Assembly (NCBI GenBank): GCA_036381235.1
Contig: DASVDE010000032.1
Coordinates: 1 to 64,000, forward strand
Direction of reading: 5' to 3'
DNA from: DASVDE01 sp036381235
Lineage (GTDB): Bacteria > Actinomycetota > Thermoleophilia > Solirubrobacterales > 70-9
Length of the DNA: 64,000 nucleotides
Made by a program: the position numbers and the translations under genes. Positions 38,104 through 46,711 of this stretch are shown piece by piece; position 1 is the first letter of the stretch; each line of letters opens with the position of its first letter. The notes under the pieces were generated by a model. That model saw only the letters and a list, made by a program, of their open reading frames with translations, was not told the origin of the DNA and ran no database searches.

Positions 38104-39471
38104 GTGGCAGATTCGTTCGACGTGATCGTCATCGGCGGGGGCCCGGGTGGCTACGTCGCCGCGATCCGCGCCGCGCAGCTCGGCCGCAAAACCGCGGTCG
38201 TCGAGCGCGACAAGCCGGGCGGGCGCTGCCTCAACTACGCCTGCATCCCGGCCAAGACAGTCCTCCACACCGCCGAGCTCTACGACCAGGCTCAAAACAG
38301 CGCCGAGCTGGGACTGGTCGTCAAGGACGCCTCGCTCGACTGGGACGCGCTCGGCAAGCGCCGCGCCGCGGTCTCGGAGTCGCTCTCCAGCGGAGTGAAG
38401 ATGCTCTGGGACAAAAACAAGGTGACCATGATCGAAGGCGATGGATCGCTCACCGCCGAGGGTGGCGTCAAGGTCGGCGACGAGGTCTACGAGGCGGGCG
38501 CCGTGGTGCTGGCGACCGGCTCCACCGCGCTGCCGATCCCCGGGGTCGAGTTCGGGGATCGTGTCCTCGACACCTGGGGGGCCTGGTCTCTTCCCGAGCA
38601 GCCGAAGAAGATCGCCGTGGTCGGCGCCGGCGCCTCGGGCTGTGAGCTCGCCTCCGCCTATGGCCGCTTCGGCACCGAGGTGCTGTTGATCGAGATGCTC
38701 GACCAGATCCTCCCCGCCGAGGACAAGGACGTCGTCCGCGTCGTCGAGCGCGCCTTCAAAAAGCAGAACATCACGGTCTCCACCGGCACCCCGGTCGAGA
38801 ACGTCGAGGTGGGGAAGAAATCGGTCAAGTTCACCTATGGCGACAACTCGGCCGAGGTCGACTACCTCTGCATCGCCGGCGGCCGCGCTCCCGATGTCGA
38901 GGGCCTCGGGCTTTCCGATGCCGGCATCGAGCTGGAGGAGAACGGCAAGGTGAAGGTCGACTCCTACCAGCGGACTTCCAACCCGAAGGTCTACGCGATC
39001 GGCGACTTGGTCAACGCCAAGGCCCTCGCCCACAAGGCTTCGGAGGAAGGGGTAGTCGCGGTGGAGCACGCTTCCGGCGTCGAGACCCACCCGGTCGATC
39101 AGAACCTCGTCCCCGGCGCAACCTTCTGCCACCCCCAGGTTGCCAGCGTCGGATTGACCGAGGCGGCCGCCAAGGAGGCCGGGAACGACGTCAAGGTCGG
39201 CAAGATGAAGCTGGGCGGGGTCGGTGCCGCCACCGTCTACGACGACAAAGATGGGATCGTCAAGCTCGTGGTCGACGCCAAGTACGGCGAGATCCTCGGC
39301 GCCCACATCGTCGGCAACCGGGCCTGCGACATGATCGCGGAGCTGGTCGCGACGATGGAGTTGGAGGGCGGCTACCAGGAGCTGGCTCGGGTCGTCCACC
39401 CCCATCCGACGATCTCCGAGGCGATCCTCGACGCGGCACGGGCAGTAGATGGCTGGGCCACCCACGCCTAG
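38104..39471 (+). CDS. lpdA: Dihydrolipoamide dehydrogenase (E3)
   Basis: A 455-residue flavoprotein that reoxidises dihydrolipoyl groups of the pyruvate dehydrogenase complex. It has the FAD fold VIGGGPGGYVAAIRAAQLG, the redox disulfide GGRCLNYACIPAK, the NAD fold VVGAGASGCELASAYGRFG, the second FAD motif (KVYAIGDL) and the catalytic His-Glu in HPHPTISEAILDAA. The start is GTG. It overlaps the next gene by 23 bases. First gene of the complex operon. Confidence 0.95.
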   Translation: MADSFDVIVIGGGPGGYVAAIRAAQLGRKTAVVERDKPGGRCLNYACIPAKTVLHTAELYDQAQNSAELGLVVKDASLDWDALGKRRAAVSESLSSGVKMLWDKNKVTMIEGDGSLTAEGGVKVGDEVYEAGAVVLATGSTALPIPGVEFGDRVLDTWGAWSLPEQPKKIAVVGAGASGCELASAYGRFGTEVLLIEMLDQILPAEDKDVVRVVERAFKKQNITVSTGTPVENVEVGKKSVKFTYGDNSAEVDYLCIAGGRAPDVEGLGLSDAGIELEENGKVKVDSYQRTSNPKVYAIGDLVNAKALAHKASEEGVVAVEHASGVETHPVDQNLVPGATFCHPQVASVGLTEAAAKEAGNDVKVGKMKLGGVGAATVYDDKDGIVKLVVDAKYGEILGAHIVGNRACDMIAELVATMELEGGYQELARVVHPHPTISEAILDAARAVDGWATHA

Positions 39472-40048
39472 GGCGACGTTCTACTTCGATCTGGGTTCGC
39501 CCTACGCGTATCTCACCGCGGAGCGCATCAGCGGCCTGTTCACCGAGGCCGGGCTCGAGCAGCCGGAGTGGCAGCCGATCCTGCTCGGCGGATTGTTCAA
39601 GCACTTCGGCCGCGATTCCTGGGGGAACGGCCCCGAACGCGAAGAGGGCATGGCCGAGGTCGAGAGGCGCGCCTCCTCCTACGGATTGCCGCCGATCTCC
39701 TGGCCCGAGCCCTGGCCCGGCAACACCCTCTTCGCGATGCGGGTGGCCACCTTCGCCAAGCAGACCGGCCGCACGGTCTCCTTCTCCCTCGCCGCCTTCC
39801 GCCAGGCCTTCGCCGCCGGTCGCGACCTGACCGAGCCGGACAACGTGCTGCTCGCCGCCGCCGCCTGCGAGCTGCACCCGAGGGCGCTGCTGAAGGCAGT
39901 CGAGACCGACGTGGTCAAGGGCGCTCTGCGCGAGGCGACCGACGCCGCGGCTGAGGCCGGCGTTCGCGGCGTCCCGTCCCTGCTCGTCGGCGAGCGGGTC
40001 TTCTGGGGGGACGACAAGCTCGAAGAGGCGGTCGCGGCGGCGAGCTAG
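39449..40048 (+). CDS. DsbA-fold protein, 2-hydroxychromene-2-carboxylate isomerase-like
   Basis: A 199-residue thioredoxin-fold protein with a helical insert. The redox CxxC position reads GSPYAYL, the arrangement of HCCA isomerase/kappa GST proteins rather than true DsbA. The cis-proline loop is GVRGVPSLLVGERVFWGDDK. With no active disulfide it probably binds a small thiol or acts as an isomerase. It sits between lpdA and E1 alpha, overlapping lpdA, so it is made together with the complex. A link to it is inference. Confidence 0.78.
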   Translation: MAGPPTPRATFYFDLGSPYAYLTAERISGLFTEAGLEQPEWQPILLGGLFKHFGRDSWGNGPEREEGMAEVERRASSYGLPPISWPEPWPGNTLFAMRVATFAKQTGRTVSFSLAAFRQAFAAGRDLTEPDNVLLAAAACELHPRALLKAVETDVVKGALREATDAAAEAGVRGVPSLLVGERVFWGDDKLEEAVAAAS

Positions 40049-40066
40049 CGAGCTAAGGTGGCTGCG

Positions 40067-41266
40067 ATGGCTGACCTGCCAGACGCCGCAACCTGTTACG
40101 ACCTGCTCGCGCGGATGACCCTGATCCGCCGCTTCGAGGAGGAGGCGGGGCGTCAGTACCAGCGGGCGCGGGCAGGTGGCTTCCTGCACCTGGCGATCGG
40201 CGAGGAGGCGACAATCGTCGGCACCACCTCGGTGATGCGCGAGGACGACTACCTGATCGGCACCTACCGCACCCACGGCCACGCGATCGCCCGCGGCACC
40301 GACCCCAAGAACGTGATGGCGGAGCTGTTCGGCCGGGTCGACGGCACCAGCGGCGGGCGTGGCGGCTCGATGCACATCTTCGACCGCGAGCGCCGCTTCA
40401 TGGGCGGCTACGGGGTCGTCGGCGGCAACCTGCCGATCGCCGCCGGCCTCGCCCTCTCCTCCGACTACAAGGGTGAGGACACGGTCACCGTCTGCATGTT
40501 CGGCGACGGCGCATCAAACACCGGGAACTTCGGCGAGACGATGAACCTGGCGGCGCTCTGGAAGCTGCCGGTCTTCTTCCTGGTCGAGAACAACCTCTAC
40601 GGGATGGGAACCTCGGTCGAGCGTCACTCCGCCCAGACCGATCTCTCCAAGAAGGCGGAGGGATACGGCATCAGCGGCGAGCGGATCGACGGGATGGACG
40701 TGATCGCGGTGCGCGAGGGCGTCGCCGAGGGAATCCGCCTCGCGCGCGAGGAGCAGCGGCCCACCATCGTTGAGGCCTTCACCTATCGCTATCGCGGCCA
40801 CTCCGCCGCCGACCCGGAGGTCTACCGCGAGCGCGAGGAGGTCGAGGAATGGCGGCAGAAAGACCCAATCGAGACCTTCGCCCGGCGCTGCGTGGAGGCG
40901 GACGTGCTGGGCGAGCGCGAGGTGCAGGAGGTGCGCGACAAGGCCGAGGCGGCGGTGACAGAGGCGGTCGAGTTCGCCGAAGCCTCCCCCGAGCCGGCGC
41001 TGGACACCCTCTACGAGAACCTCTACGCGGTGACCGACACCGAGGGCTGGTACGCGGTCGACGAGCGCAGCCCGCAGCCGCACCGCGGGGAGCACGAGGA
41101 GCAGATGCCGGAAACCGCGCGCGAGCTGGCCGAAGCTGGAGCCGCGTATGCGGGGCAGCCGGCACCCGGGGCGCGCCCCAACCCCGCTCGCCACGGCGAC
41201 GCCCAGGAAGGGGTTGAGCCGGAGGTGGCCGGCGAGGCTGAGGAGCCGGAGGAAGAGGAGAGCTGA
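40067..41266 (+). CDS. pdhA: Pyruvate dehydrogenase E1 component, alpha subunit
   Basis: A 399-residue thiamine-diphosphate subunit of the decarboxylase. It shows GFLHLAIGEEATIVGTTS, the histidine of YRTHGHAIARG, GGSMHIF, the ThDP motif GDGASNTGNFGETMNLAALW with VENN, and the phosphorylation-loop-like YRYRGHSAADPE. About 60 extra acidic, Pro/Ala-rich residues extend the C-terminus beyond the family norm. The ATG at 40067 follows AAGG; a GTG at 40058 is possible. Acetoin dehydrogenase is an alternative, but the lipoate genes nearby favour pyruvate. Confidence 0.9.
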   Translation: MADLPDAATCYDLLARMTLIRRFEEEAGRQYQRARAGGFLHLAIGEEATIVGTTSVMREDDYLIGTYRTHGHAIARGTDPKNVMAELFGRVDGTSGGRGGSMHIFDRERRFMGGYGVVGGNLPIAAGLALSSDYKGEDTVTVCMFGDGASNTGNFGETMNLAALWKLPVFFLVENNLYGMGTSVERHSAQTDLSKKAEGYGISGERIDGMDVIAVREGVAEGIRLAREEQRPTIVEAFTYRYRGHSAADPEVYREREEVEEWRQKDPIETFARRCVEADVLGEREVQEVRDKAEAAVTEAVEFAEASPEPALDTLYENLYAVTDTEGWYAVDERSPQPHRGEHEEQMPETARELAEAGAAYAGQPAPGARPNPARHGDAQEGVEPEVAGEAEEPEEEES

Positions 41267-42255
41267 TGGCGACCTTGCGGATGCGGGAGGCGCTTCGCGA
41301 TGCGATGGCGGAGGAGATGCGCCGCGACGAGGCGGTCTTCGTGATGGGGGAGGACGTCGGCGTCTTCCAGGGCGCCTTCAAGGTGACCGAGGGGCTGCTC
41401 AACGAATTCGGCGAGCGGCGGGTGCACGATACGCCGATCTCCGAGAACACGATCGTGGGCACCGGGGTGGGCGCGGCGATCGGCGGGCTGCGCCCGGTGG
41501 TCGAGCTGATGACCGTCAACTTCTCCCTGTTGGCGCTGGATCAGATCGTCAACCACGCCGCCGCGATCCCCTACATGTTCAACGGTCAGGCCCGGGTGCC
41601 GATGGTGATCCGGATGCCGGGCGGCGGCGGACACCAGCTCGGCCCGACTCACTCGCACAGTTTCGAGGCCCTCTACCTCCAGATCCCCGGCCTGCTGGTC
41701 GCCTGCCCATCCACGCCGGCCGACGGCAAGGCGCTGCTGAAGGCGGCGATCCGCGACGACAATCCCGTCATCTTCATCGAGCACGAGAGCCTGTACGGAT
41801 CGCGCGGCGAGGTGCCCGACGACGGTGACGAAGTACTGCCCTTCGGCAAAGCGGCGGTGCGGCGCGAGGGCAGCGACGTCACCGTGGTCGGCGTACTGAA
41901 GATGGCGCAGGTCGCCGAGAAAGCGGCGACGCAGCTCTCTCATGAGCACGGCGTCGAGGCCGAGGTGATCGACCCGCGCACGCTGCGCCCACTCGACCTC
42001 GACACGATCCTCGAGTCGGTGCGCAAGACCAACCGCGCGGTGATCGTCGAGGAGGGATGGCCGCACGGCGGGGTCGGCGCCAACCTGGCGACGCTGATCA
42101 CCGAGCAGGCCTTCGACCACCTCGACGCGCCGGTGCAGCGGGTCACCGGCGCCGACGTTCACATGCCGTACTCCAAACGGCTGGAGCAGGCGGCGATCCC
42201 GCACGAGGAGCACGTGGTGAAGGCGGCCCTTGCAACGCTGGAAGGAGCGATCTGA
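41266..42255 (+). CDS. pdhB: Pyruvate dehydrogenase E1 component, beta subunit
   Basis: A 329-residue transketolase-type subunit that completes the ThDP site. Its sequence opens TLRMREALRDAMAEEMRRDE and carries VFVMGEDVGVFQGAFKVTEG, TPISENTIVGTGVGAA, GHQLGPTHSHSFEALYLQIPGL-type residues in two parts, and the C-terminal VIVEEGWPHGGVGANL. The ATG overlaps the pdhA stop by one base, and its stop overlaps pdhC the same way. Length is normal. Confidence 0.93.
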   Translation: MATLRMREALRDAMAEEMRRDEAVFVMGEDVGVFQGAFKVTEGLLNEFGERRVHDTPISENTIVGTGVGAAIGGLRPVVELMTVNFSLLALDQIVNHAAAIPYMFNGQARVPMVIRMPGGGGHQLGPTHSHSFEALYLQIPGLLVACPSTPADGKALLKAAIRDDNPVIFIEHESLYGSRGEVPDDGDEVLPFGKAAVRREGSDVTVVGVLKMAQVAEKAATQLSHEHGVEAEVIDPRTLRPLDLDTILESVRKTNRAVIVEEGWPHGGVGANLATLITEQAFDHLDAPVQRVTGADVHMPYSKRLEQAAIPHEEHVVKAALATLEGAI

Positions 42256-43580
42256 TGCCCGACGTGCCGATGCCGAGGCTGTCTGACTCGATGGAGGAGG
42301 GGACGATCCTGCAGTGGCTGAAGAAGGTTGGCGACCAGGTCGCGGTCGGCGACGAGCTGGTCGAGATCGAGACCGACAAGGCGAACATGGCGTACGAGTC
42401 CGATGTCGCCGGCACTCTCGCCGAGATCGTCGTGCAGGAGGGAGAGACGGTTCCGATCGGGTCGACCATCGCGAAGGTTGACGGCGGGGGAACCAACGCT
42501 CCGGCCGCAGGTCCTGTCGGTGAGGGTCCAGGCGCCTCTGCCGCGGGTCCTGACACGGGCGATGGGGGGGCGGCTACGGGCGAGGTCTCGTCCTCGGTCC
42601 CCCCATCGCCCGCGCCACCCGCGGAGGGGACGGTCCAAGCGCCCCCCACTCCCAGCGACGGCGAGCGTCCGAAAGCCTCCCCCGTTGCACGTCGCATAGC
42701 TAAGGACCGCGGCTTGGACCTGAGCCGGCTTCAGGGTTCGGGTCCTGGAGGACGCATCGTCAAGGCGGACGTGGAACGGGCGGTGTCTTCCGCGGGTGGC
42801 ACAGGGGGAGGGGGGCCGAGAACGGAGGCCCTGCCCCCGCCCGCAGGTCCCCCTCCCCCTGTGACAGGACCCGCGGTGGAAACCGCTCGGGGCGAGGTTC
42901 AGGTTGAGGAGCCCTCCAAACTCCAGGCCACGATCGCGCGGCGGATGGCGGAATCCAAGGCGACGGCACCCCACTTCTATTTGGAGGCGGAGATCGACAT
43001 GAGCCGGGCGGTGGAGGCGCGGACGCGAATCAAGGCGGCGGCGGGCGAGAGCGAGGTCGTCCCCTCCTTCAACGACATGGTGGTCAAGGCGTGCGCGCTG
43101 GCCCTACGGGAGTTCCCCCGCGCCAATGGCGCATACCGCGACGGGCGCTTCGAGCTGTACTCACGGGTCAACGTCGGCATCGCCGTCGCTGCTCGGGACG
43201 CCCTGGTCGTGCCCACGGTCTTCGACGCCGACCGCAAGGGCCTGCGCCAGATCGCCTCCGAGTCGCGGGCGCTCGCCCAGCGAGTGCGCGACGGCCAGAT
43301 CACCCCACCCGAGCTGTCGGGCGCCACCTTCACCGTCTCCAACCTGGGGATGTACGGGATGGACAGCTTCGCCGCGGTTATCAACCCGCCGCAGGCGGGA
43401 ATCCTCGCGGTGGGCGCGATCAAGGAGCGTCCCGTTGTCCGCGACGGCGAGGTGAGCACCGCCCACCGGATGCACGTCAATCTCGCCTGCGACCACCGCA
43501 TCCTCTACGGTGCTCCCGCGGCTGAGTTCCTCGCCCGCATCCGCTCCCTCCTCGAGGAGCCGCTCGCCCTCGCCCTCTAG
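42255..43580 (+). CDS. pdhC: Dihydrolipoamide acetyltransferase (E2) with palindromic elements in both linkers
   Basis: A 441-residue core subunit. Order: a lipoyl domain (1-77) with the lipoylated Lys in EIETDKANMAY; linker 1 (~78-138); a peripheral-subunit-binding domain (~139-175, ASPVARRIAKDRGLDLSRLQ); linker 2 (~178-215); and the acyltransferase (~216-441) with the catalytic His in ACDHRILYGAPAAEF. The usual Asp of DHRxxDG is Tyr, as in some other E2 proteins. Each linker contains an 84-87 base palindromic repeat in frame. Linker 1 also has a partial repeat just before it. The lipB-lipA genes that lipoylate this protein lie 3 kb downstream. Confidence 0.94.
   Translation: MPDVPMPRLSDSMEEGTILQWLKKVGDQVAVGDELVEIETDKANMAYESDVAGTLAEIVVQEGETVPIGSTIAKVDGGGTNAPAAGPVGEGPGASAAGPDTGDGGAATGEVSSSVPPSPAPPAEGTVQAPPTPSDGERPKASPVARRIAKDRGLDLSRLQGSGPGGRIVKADVERAVSSAGGTGGGGPRTEALPPPAGPPPPVTGPAVETARGEVQVEEPSKLQATIARRMAESKATAPHFYLEAEIDMSRAVEARTRIKAAAGESEVVPSFNDMVVKACALALREFPRANGAYRDGRFELYSRVNVGIAVAARDALVVPTVFDADRKGLRQIASESRALAQRVRDGQITPPELSGATFTVSNLGMYGMDSFAAVINPPQAGILAVGAIKERPVVRDGEVSTAHRMHVNLACDHRILYGAPAAEFLARIRSLLEEPLALAL
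42541..42624 (+). repeat. In-frame palindromic element, copy B (84 bp)
   Basis: Same length, same orientation and same reading phase as copy A, with about 10 differences in 84 bases. It begins and ends with CCGCGG. The arms GGGCGATGGGGGG and CCCCCCATCGCCC are perfectly complementary, where copy A has a different but also nearly paired inner arm. It encodes AAGPDTGDGG then GEVSSSVPPS in E2 linker 1. Confidence 0.85.
42790..42876 (-). repeat. In-frame palindromic element, copy C (87 bp, inverted and diverged)
   Basis: Read on the minus strand it starts CCGCGGGTCCTG and ends GCCACCCGCGG like copies A and B, and shares CCTGCGGGCG and CTCGGCCCCC. Its inner arms read CACAGGGGGAGGGGG on both sides, so both arms changed together relative to A and B. 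Eighty-seven is 29 codons. In the host frame it encodes a Gly/Pro-rich linker (AGGTGGGGPR to PPPPVTGPA) between the binding domain and the catalytic domain. Confidence 0.75.
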
Positions 43581-44950
43581 TTCTTCTTCCCGCCCCCGGG
43601 CGGCACCCCGCCCGGGGGGCCTCTTCCTTTCCCCGGGTGCTCCGGCAAAGTGCCTTCGGTCGACGACGCGGTGGGCGGCTGAGTCGTGGGCGGGGGAACT
43701 TGAGCGGCAACGGGCTGCGACGAGGTGTTTTGCGTCGACGTTTGCTTCGGCTTCGGCTTCGGCGGCGTGGAGATCGCCTGCGGTGGCTGGACACCCGACG
43801 CTCCCTGGTGACTCGCCGACGGTGACGGCGGCGGCGTGCTTGCCGCCACCTGTTCCAGAGGTGAGGCCGCGACGGTCAAGGGCGGCTGCGAGACGGGCTT
43901 CGTTCGGGGGTGCTTGGGGAGCCCGCGCCGCTTCTCCCTCTTCCGCGGCGTTGGCGCGGGCACGCCCCCCACCAGATGCGCGACGGCGGTCGGTCGGTCG
44001 GGGATCGAGGATGGCCCGGTCCCGGCAAGCGCGGCGGCGATGCCGACCCCGGCCAGCAGCGCGGCAAGCCCGGCCGCGACGATCGCGCGACGGCGGCGCG
44101 AGAGCCGGGTTCCGGTGCGGGGAGCGGTGGCCTCGGCGATCTCGTCACCCCAGTCGGCGTCGGCCAGCGCGCTCGCCTTTGCCATCGTCTCCTCGAACAG
44201 CCACGGCACCGCGGGGGGCGGCGCCCAGGCTCTGTAGAAGGCGGCGGCCTGACGCATCACCTCTACCCCGCGCCCACAACGCTCGCAGGAGGTCAGGTGC
44301 CCGGTGAGCCAGGCATCGTCGTCGGAGCCGTCCTCGAGCTGCCCGTCCTGGCGGGCCGCTATCAGTGGCAGCGCCCGATCGCACTCGGGCGAGGGAGTGG
44401 CGGCCGTGGCCAGCACCGTGCCGCGCATCTCCTCGTACAGGTTGATGCGGCCGCGGTAGATGTGCTGGGCGACCGCGTTGCGACTGGTTTCCATGATCGC
44501 GGCGACCCCTTCGTAGGAGAGACCCTCCAGCTCACACAGGGCAAGCGCTTCGCGCTGGTGCTCGGACAGGCGCATGCTCGCGTCGCGAACCTCCTCCCGC
44601 CGGAGCTGGGCCTCGGGCCTCGCGTCGCCCGGCTGGGTGGAACGGCGCTCCTCCATCAGGCCGTGGCAGGCATTGAGCGTTGCGGCGAACAGGCAGAGAC
44701 CGAATGCCGACTCAGGATCCTCCAGCGTCGGCAACCGCCGCATCGCCCTGAGGAAGGCTTCCTGGGTGGCATCCGCGGCATCGGGCTCGGAGCCGGTGAT
44801 GCGGTAGGCGAGGTTGTAGGCACGCGACTCGTACCGCCGGTAGAGCGTCGCGAACGCGCTCCCATCCCCGGCCGCGGCGGACCGGACAAGGCCCGCTTCC
44901 GCGTCGGCTGCGAACGCGGCCGTGCCTCTCGGGGGGGCCGTGGCGCCCAT
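43577..44950 (-). CDS. ECF-type sigma factor fused to a zinc-finger anti-sigma domain and membrane segment
   Basis: A 457-residue fusion. Residues ~20-95 are sigma region 2 (FATLYRRYESRAYNLAYRIT, DAADATQEAFLRAMRRL) and ~125-180 region 4 (LSEHQREALALCELEGLSYE). Residues ~195-240 hold a zf-HC2 anti-sigma motif (H-x3-C-x2-C in GHLTSCERCGRG). A membrane segment lies at ~290-312, followed by a ~140-residue Pro/Ser/Thr-rich outer tail ending in Gly-Pro repeats. The sigma part may thus be held at the membrane until cut or rearranged. The last codons overlap pdhC and contain its likely terminator. Confidence 0.87.
   Translation of the reverse strand: MGATAPPRGTAAFAADAEAGLVRSAAAGDGSAFATLYRRYESRAYNLAYRITGSEPDAADATQEAFLRAMRRLPTLEDPESAFGLCLFAATLNACHGLMEERRSTQPGDARPEAQLRREEVRDASMRLSEHQREALALCELEGLSYEGVAAIMETSRNAVAQHIYRGRINLYEEMRGTVLATAATPSPECDRALPLIAARQDGQLEDGSDDDAWLTGHLTSCERCGRGVEVMRQAAAFYRAWAPPPAVPWLFEETMAKASALADADWGDEIAEATAPRTGTRLSRRRRAIVAAGLAALLAGVGIAAALAGTGPSSIPDRPTAVAHLVGGVPAPTPRKREKRRGLPKHPRTKPVSQPPLTVAASPLEQVAASTPPPSPSASHQGASGVQPPQAISTPPKPKPKQTSTQNTSSQPVAAQVPPPTTQPPTASSTEGTLPEHPGKGRGPPGGVPPGGGKKN
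43592..43620 (+). terminator. Strong hairpin after pdhC, inside the convergent sigma-factor gene
   Basis: GCCCCCGGGCGG and CCGCCCGGGGGGC form a 12-base stem (one bulged base) around CACC, 11 bases after the pdhC stop, followed by CTCTTCCTTTCC. On the minus strand the same bases encode the Gly-Pro tail of the sigma fusion, so the sequence serves two purposes. Confidence 0.55.
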
Positions 44951-45051
44951 CTCCCTGACGGTACCCCGAGATCAACTCGGAATCGGCATTAATCAACGCA
45001 TATTGCGCCGCCTCCGCGCAGGCGAAGCGTCGCAACTCCCAAGCGCTCCGA

Positions 45052-46665
45052 TCAGCAGGTCTTCTTTGCGCCGGTGGCCGCCTTCCAGGCACGGCTGAAG
45101 GAGAAGTCGGCGGCCACGCGGAAGACGCCCGGGCGATCGACGCGGGCCAGGGTCCAGTCGTCGTGGCGCAGTAGGCAGCCGCCGCCGCGGGCAATCGACC
45201 AGTAGGGAGTGAAGCTGACCCGGACCAGGAACTCCCCCGGGCGGGAGACGTCGAGGGCGAAGCCCTGGCGACCCACCCAGAGCACCCGCGCCGCCGCGTC
45301 CCCCGCGGGCTCAACCAACGGCTTGGGATCGCGCACCCGGTAGATGCGCCAGTGCGGCGTGCTCCAGCGCAGGTCGAGGAAGGACGGGTTACCGAGGATC
45401 AGCCGCCGCTCCACCGCCGATGAGTAGTCGAGCGGAGCATCGGGCAGCGCCACGTAGGAGATTGCGTTGCGCCGCAGCCAACTGCCGTAGGCCGCGGCGG
45501 TGAGACGCTCGTCGTCGCGGTAGAAGATGTCGTCGCGGGTCGTGTCCAACTGACGCAACCAGCCACGCGCCAGGTCGAAGCCGGACGCCAGGTAAGCGGA
45601 CTCCCAGTGGTTGGCGGTCGGCGGCACCTCGATCCGCATCCCCTCCGCCCCGTGGTCGCGGAGCCAGCGAGCGGCGGGGTGGAAATAGTCGGCGGTGGTC
45701 GAGGGATCGCCAACGCTGCGGGCGATCTGGGCGACGCTCGCGGTCAACTGCCAGTACAGGCCGCCAACCATGAACAGGGCGAGGAACCACGGCGCGACGC
45801 GCGGCCGCCGGGCCAGAACCACCGCGGCCAACACCGGGCCGCCGAAAAGGGCGCCGAGGCGCACCGCGTTGCCCCCCAGCGGGTTGGGCGCCAGCCAGAT
45901 CGCGATCGAGGCGAGCAGGTAGCCGGCGATCACCCAGCGGAGCTGCCGCTCGCGGCCCTCCAGGCCGCGTGTCACATACAGCGCCGATCCGCACCACAGC
46001 GGGATCGCGACGAAGGAGGAGAAGGCAAACGGGAAATGCCCAGGCTCGGGGAAGGCGAGGTTGGGGACGATCGTCAGCGCCAGCGCCAGGCCGCCGACCC
46101 AGAAGGCCGCACGCGGCGCGCGGCCTCGCTCTGCCAGGGCGCCCGCCAGCACGACCCCGGCGAGGAAGGCGGCGGCGACGGGACTGGAGAGGGCGCAGGC
46201 TGTTGAGGCCAGGAGCGCCCATGCCGGGCGGCCAAGTTGAAGGGCGCGCAAGGAGGCCAGCCCGAATGCCACCCCCAGCGCGAAGGTCAACTGCCCGTCG
46301 GCGAGCAGCGTCACCACCCCGGCCGCGAACCACAGCGTCGCCCAGCGCGCCGCCGCGCCCCAGCGATCACGCACCAGCCGATCGAAGAGGTAGGAGGAGG
46401 CGATCACGGAGAGCAGCCCCACCCCCTGGGGGCTCAACAACGAGGCAAGCGGCGGAAAGAGGACGCTGTAGGTGAGGGTGTAGTGGCCTCCGTACCAGCT
46501 GCCGTTCCAGATCGCCAGGCCCGCCCGCTCGAACAACTCAGTGCGGAACACTTGCGCGGCGAGATCGCCGACCTGCGGGTTCCAGGCCAGCATCGCGGTG
46601 GCAAGCGCGGCGCTGAGCGCTACGGCGGGAAGCCAGTCGGGTCGGAGGGCCTTTGACTGGTCCAT
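45052..46665 (-). CDS. Large polytopic membrane protein, GT-C-like
   Basis: A 537-residue protein with about ten membrane helices in the first ~340 residues, then a ~200-residue soluble domain. An early loop contains WNGSWYGGHYTLTYSVLFPP, where Asp/Glu-poor aromatic residues occupy the place of the GT-C first-loop motif, so catalysis is uncertain. The soluble part has repeated Trp/Arg-rich strands (HWRIYRVRDP, FTPYWSIARGGGC). It is probably an envelope glycan protein but could be a non-enzymatic transporter-like protein. The ATG at 46665 was chosen because the longer frame reaches the lipB start. Confidence 0.68.
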   Translation of the reverse strand: MDQSKALRPDWLPAVALSAALATAMLAWNPQVGDLAAQVFRTELFERAGLAIWNGSWYGGHYTLTYSVLFPPLASLLSPQGVGLLSVIASSYLFDRLVRDRWGAAARWATLWFAAGVVTLLADGQLTFALGVAFGLASLRALQLGRPAWALLASTACALSSPVAAAFLAGVVLAGALAERGRAPRAAFWVGGLALALTIVPNLAFPEPGHFPFAFSSFVAIPLWCGSALYVTRGLEGRERQLRWVIAGYLLASIAIWLAPNPLGGNAVRLGALFGGPVLAAVVLARRPRVAPWFLALFMVGGLYWQLTASVAQIARSVGDPSTTADYFHPAARWLRDHGAEGMRIEVPPTANHWESAYLASGFDLARGWLRQLDTTRDDIFYRDDERLTAAAYGSWLRRNAISYVALPDAPLDYSSAVERRLILGNPSFLDLRWSTPHWRIYRVRDPKPLVEPAGDAAARVLWVGRQGFALDVSRPGEFLVRVSFTPYWSIARGGGCLLRHDDWTLARVDRPGVFRVAADFSFSRAWKAATGAKKTC

Positions 46666-46711
46666 GGGAAGCGCGCCAAGGATAGAACGGCGACGTGCAA
46701 CGATTTCGAGC

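Noticed and set aside
42500..42880. E2 linkers as ordinary Ala/Pro-rich low complexity
   Set aside because: Composition alone does not explain 88% base identity with grpE or the matching arms, so the repeat explanation was kept.
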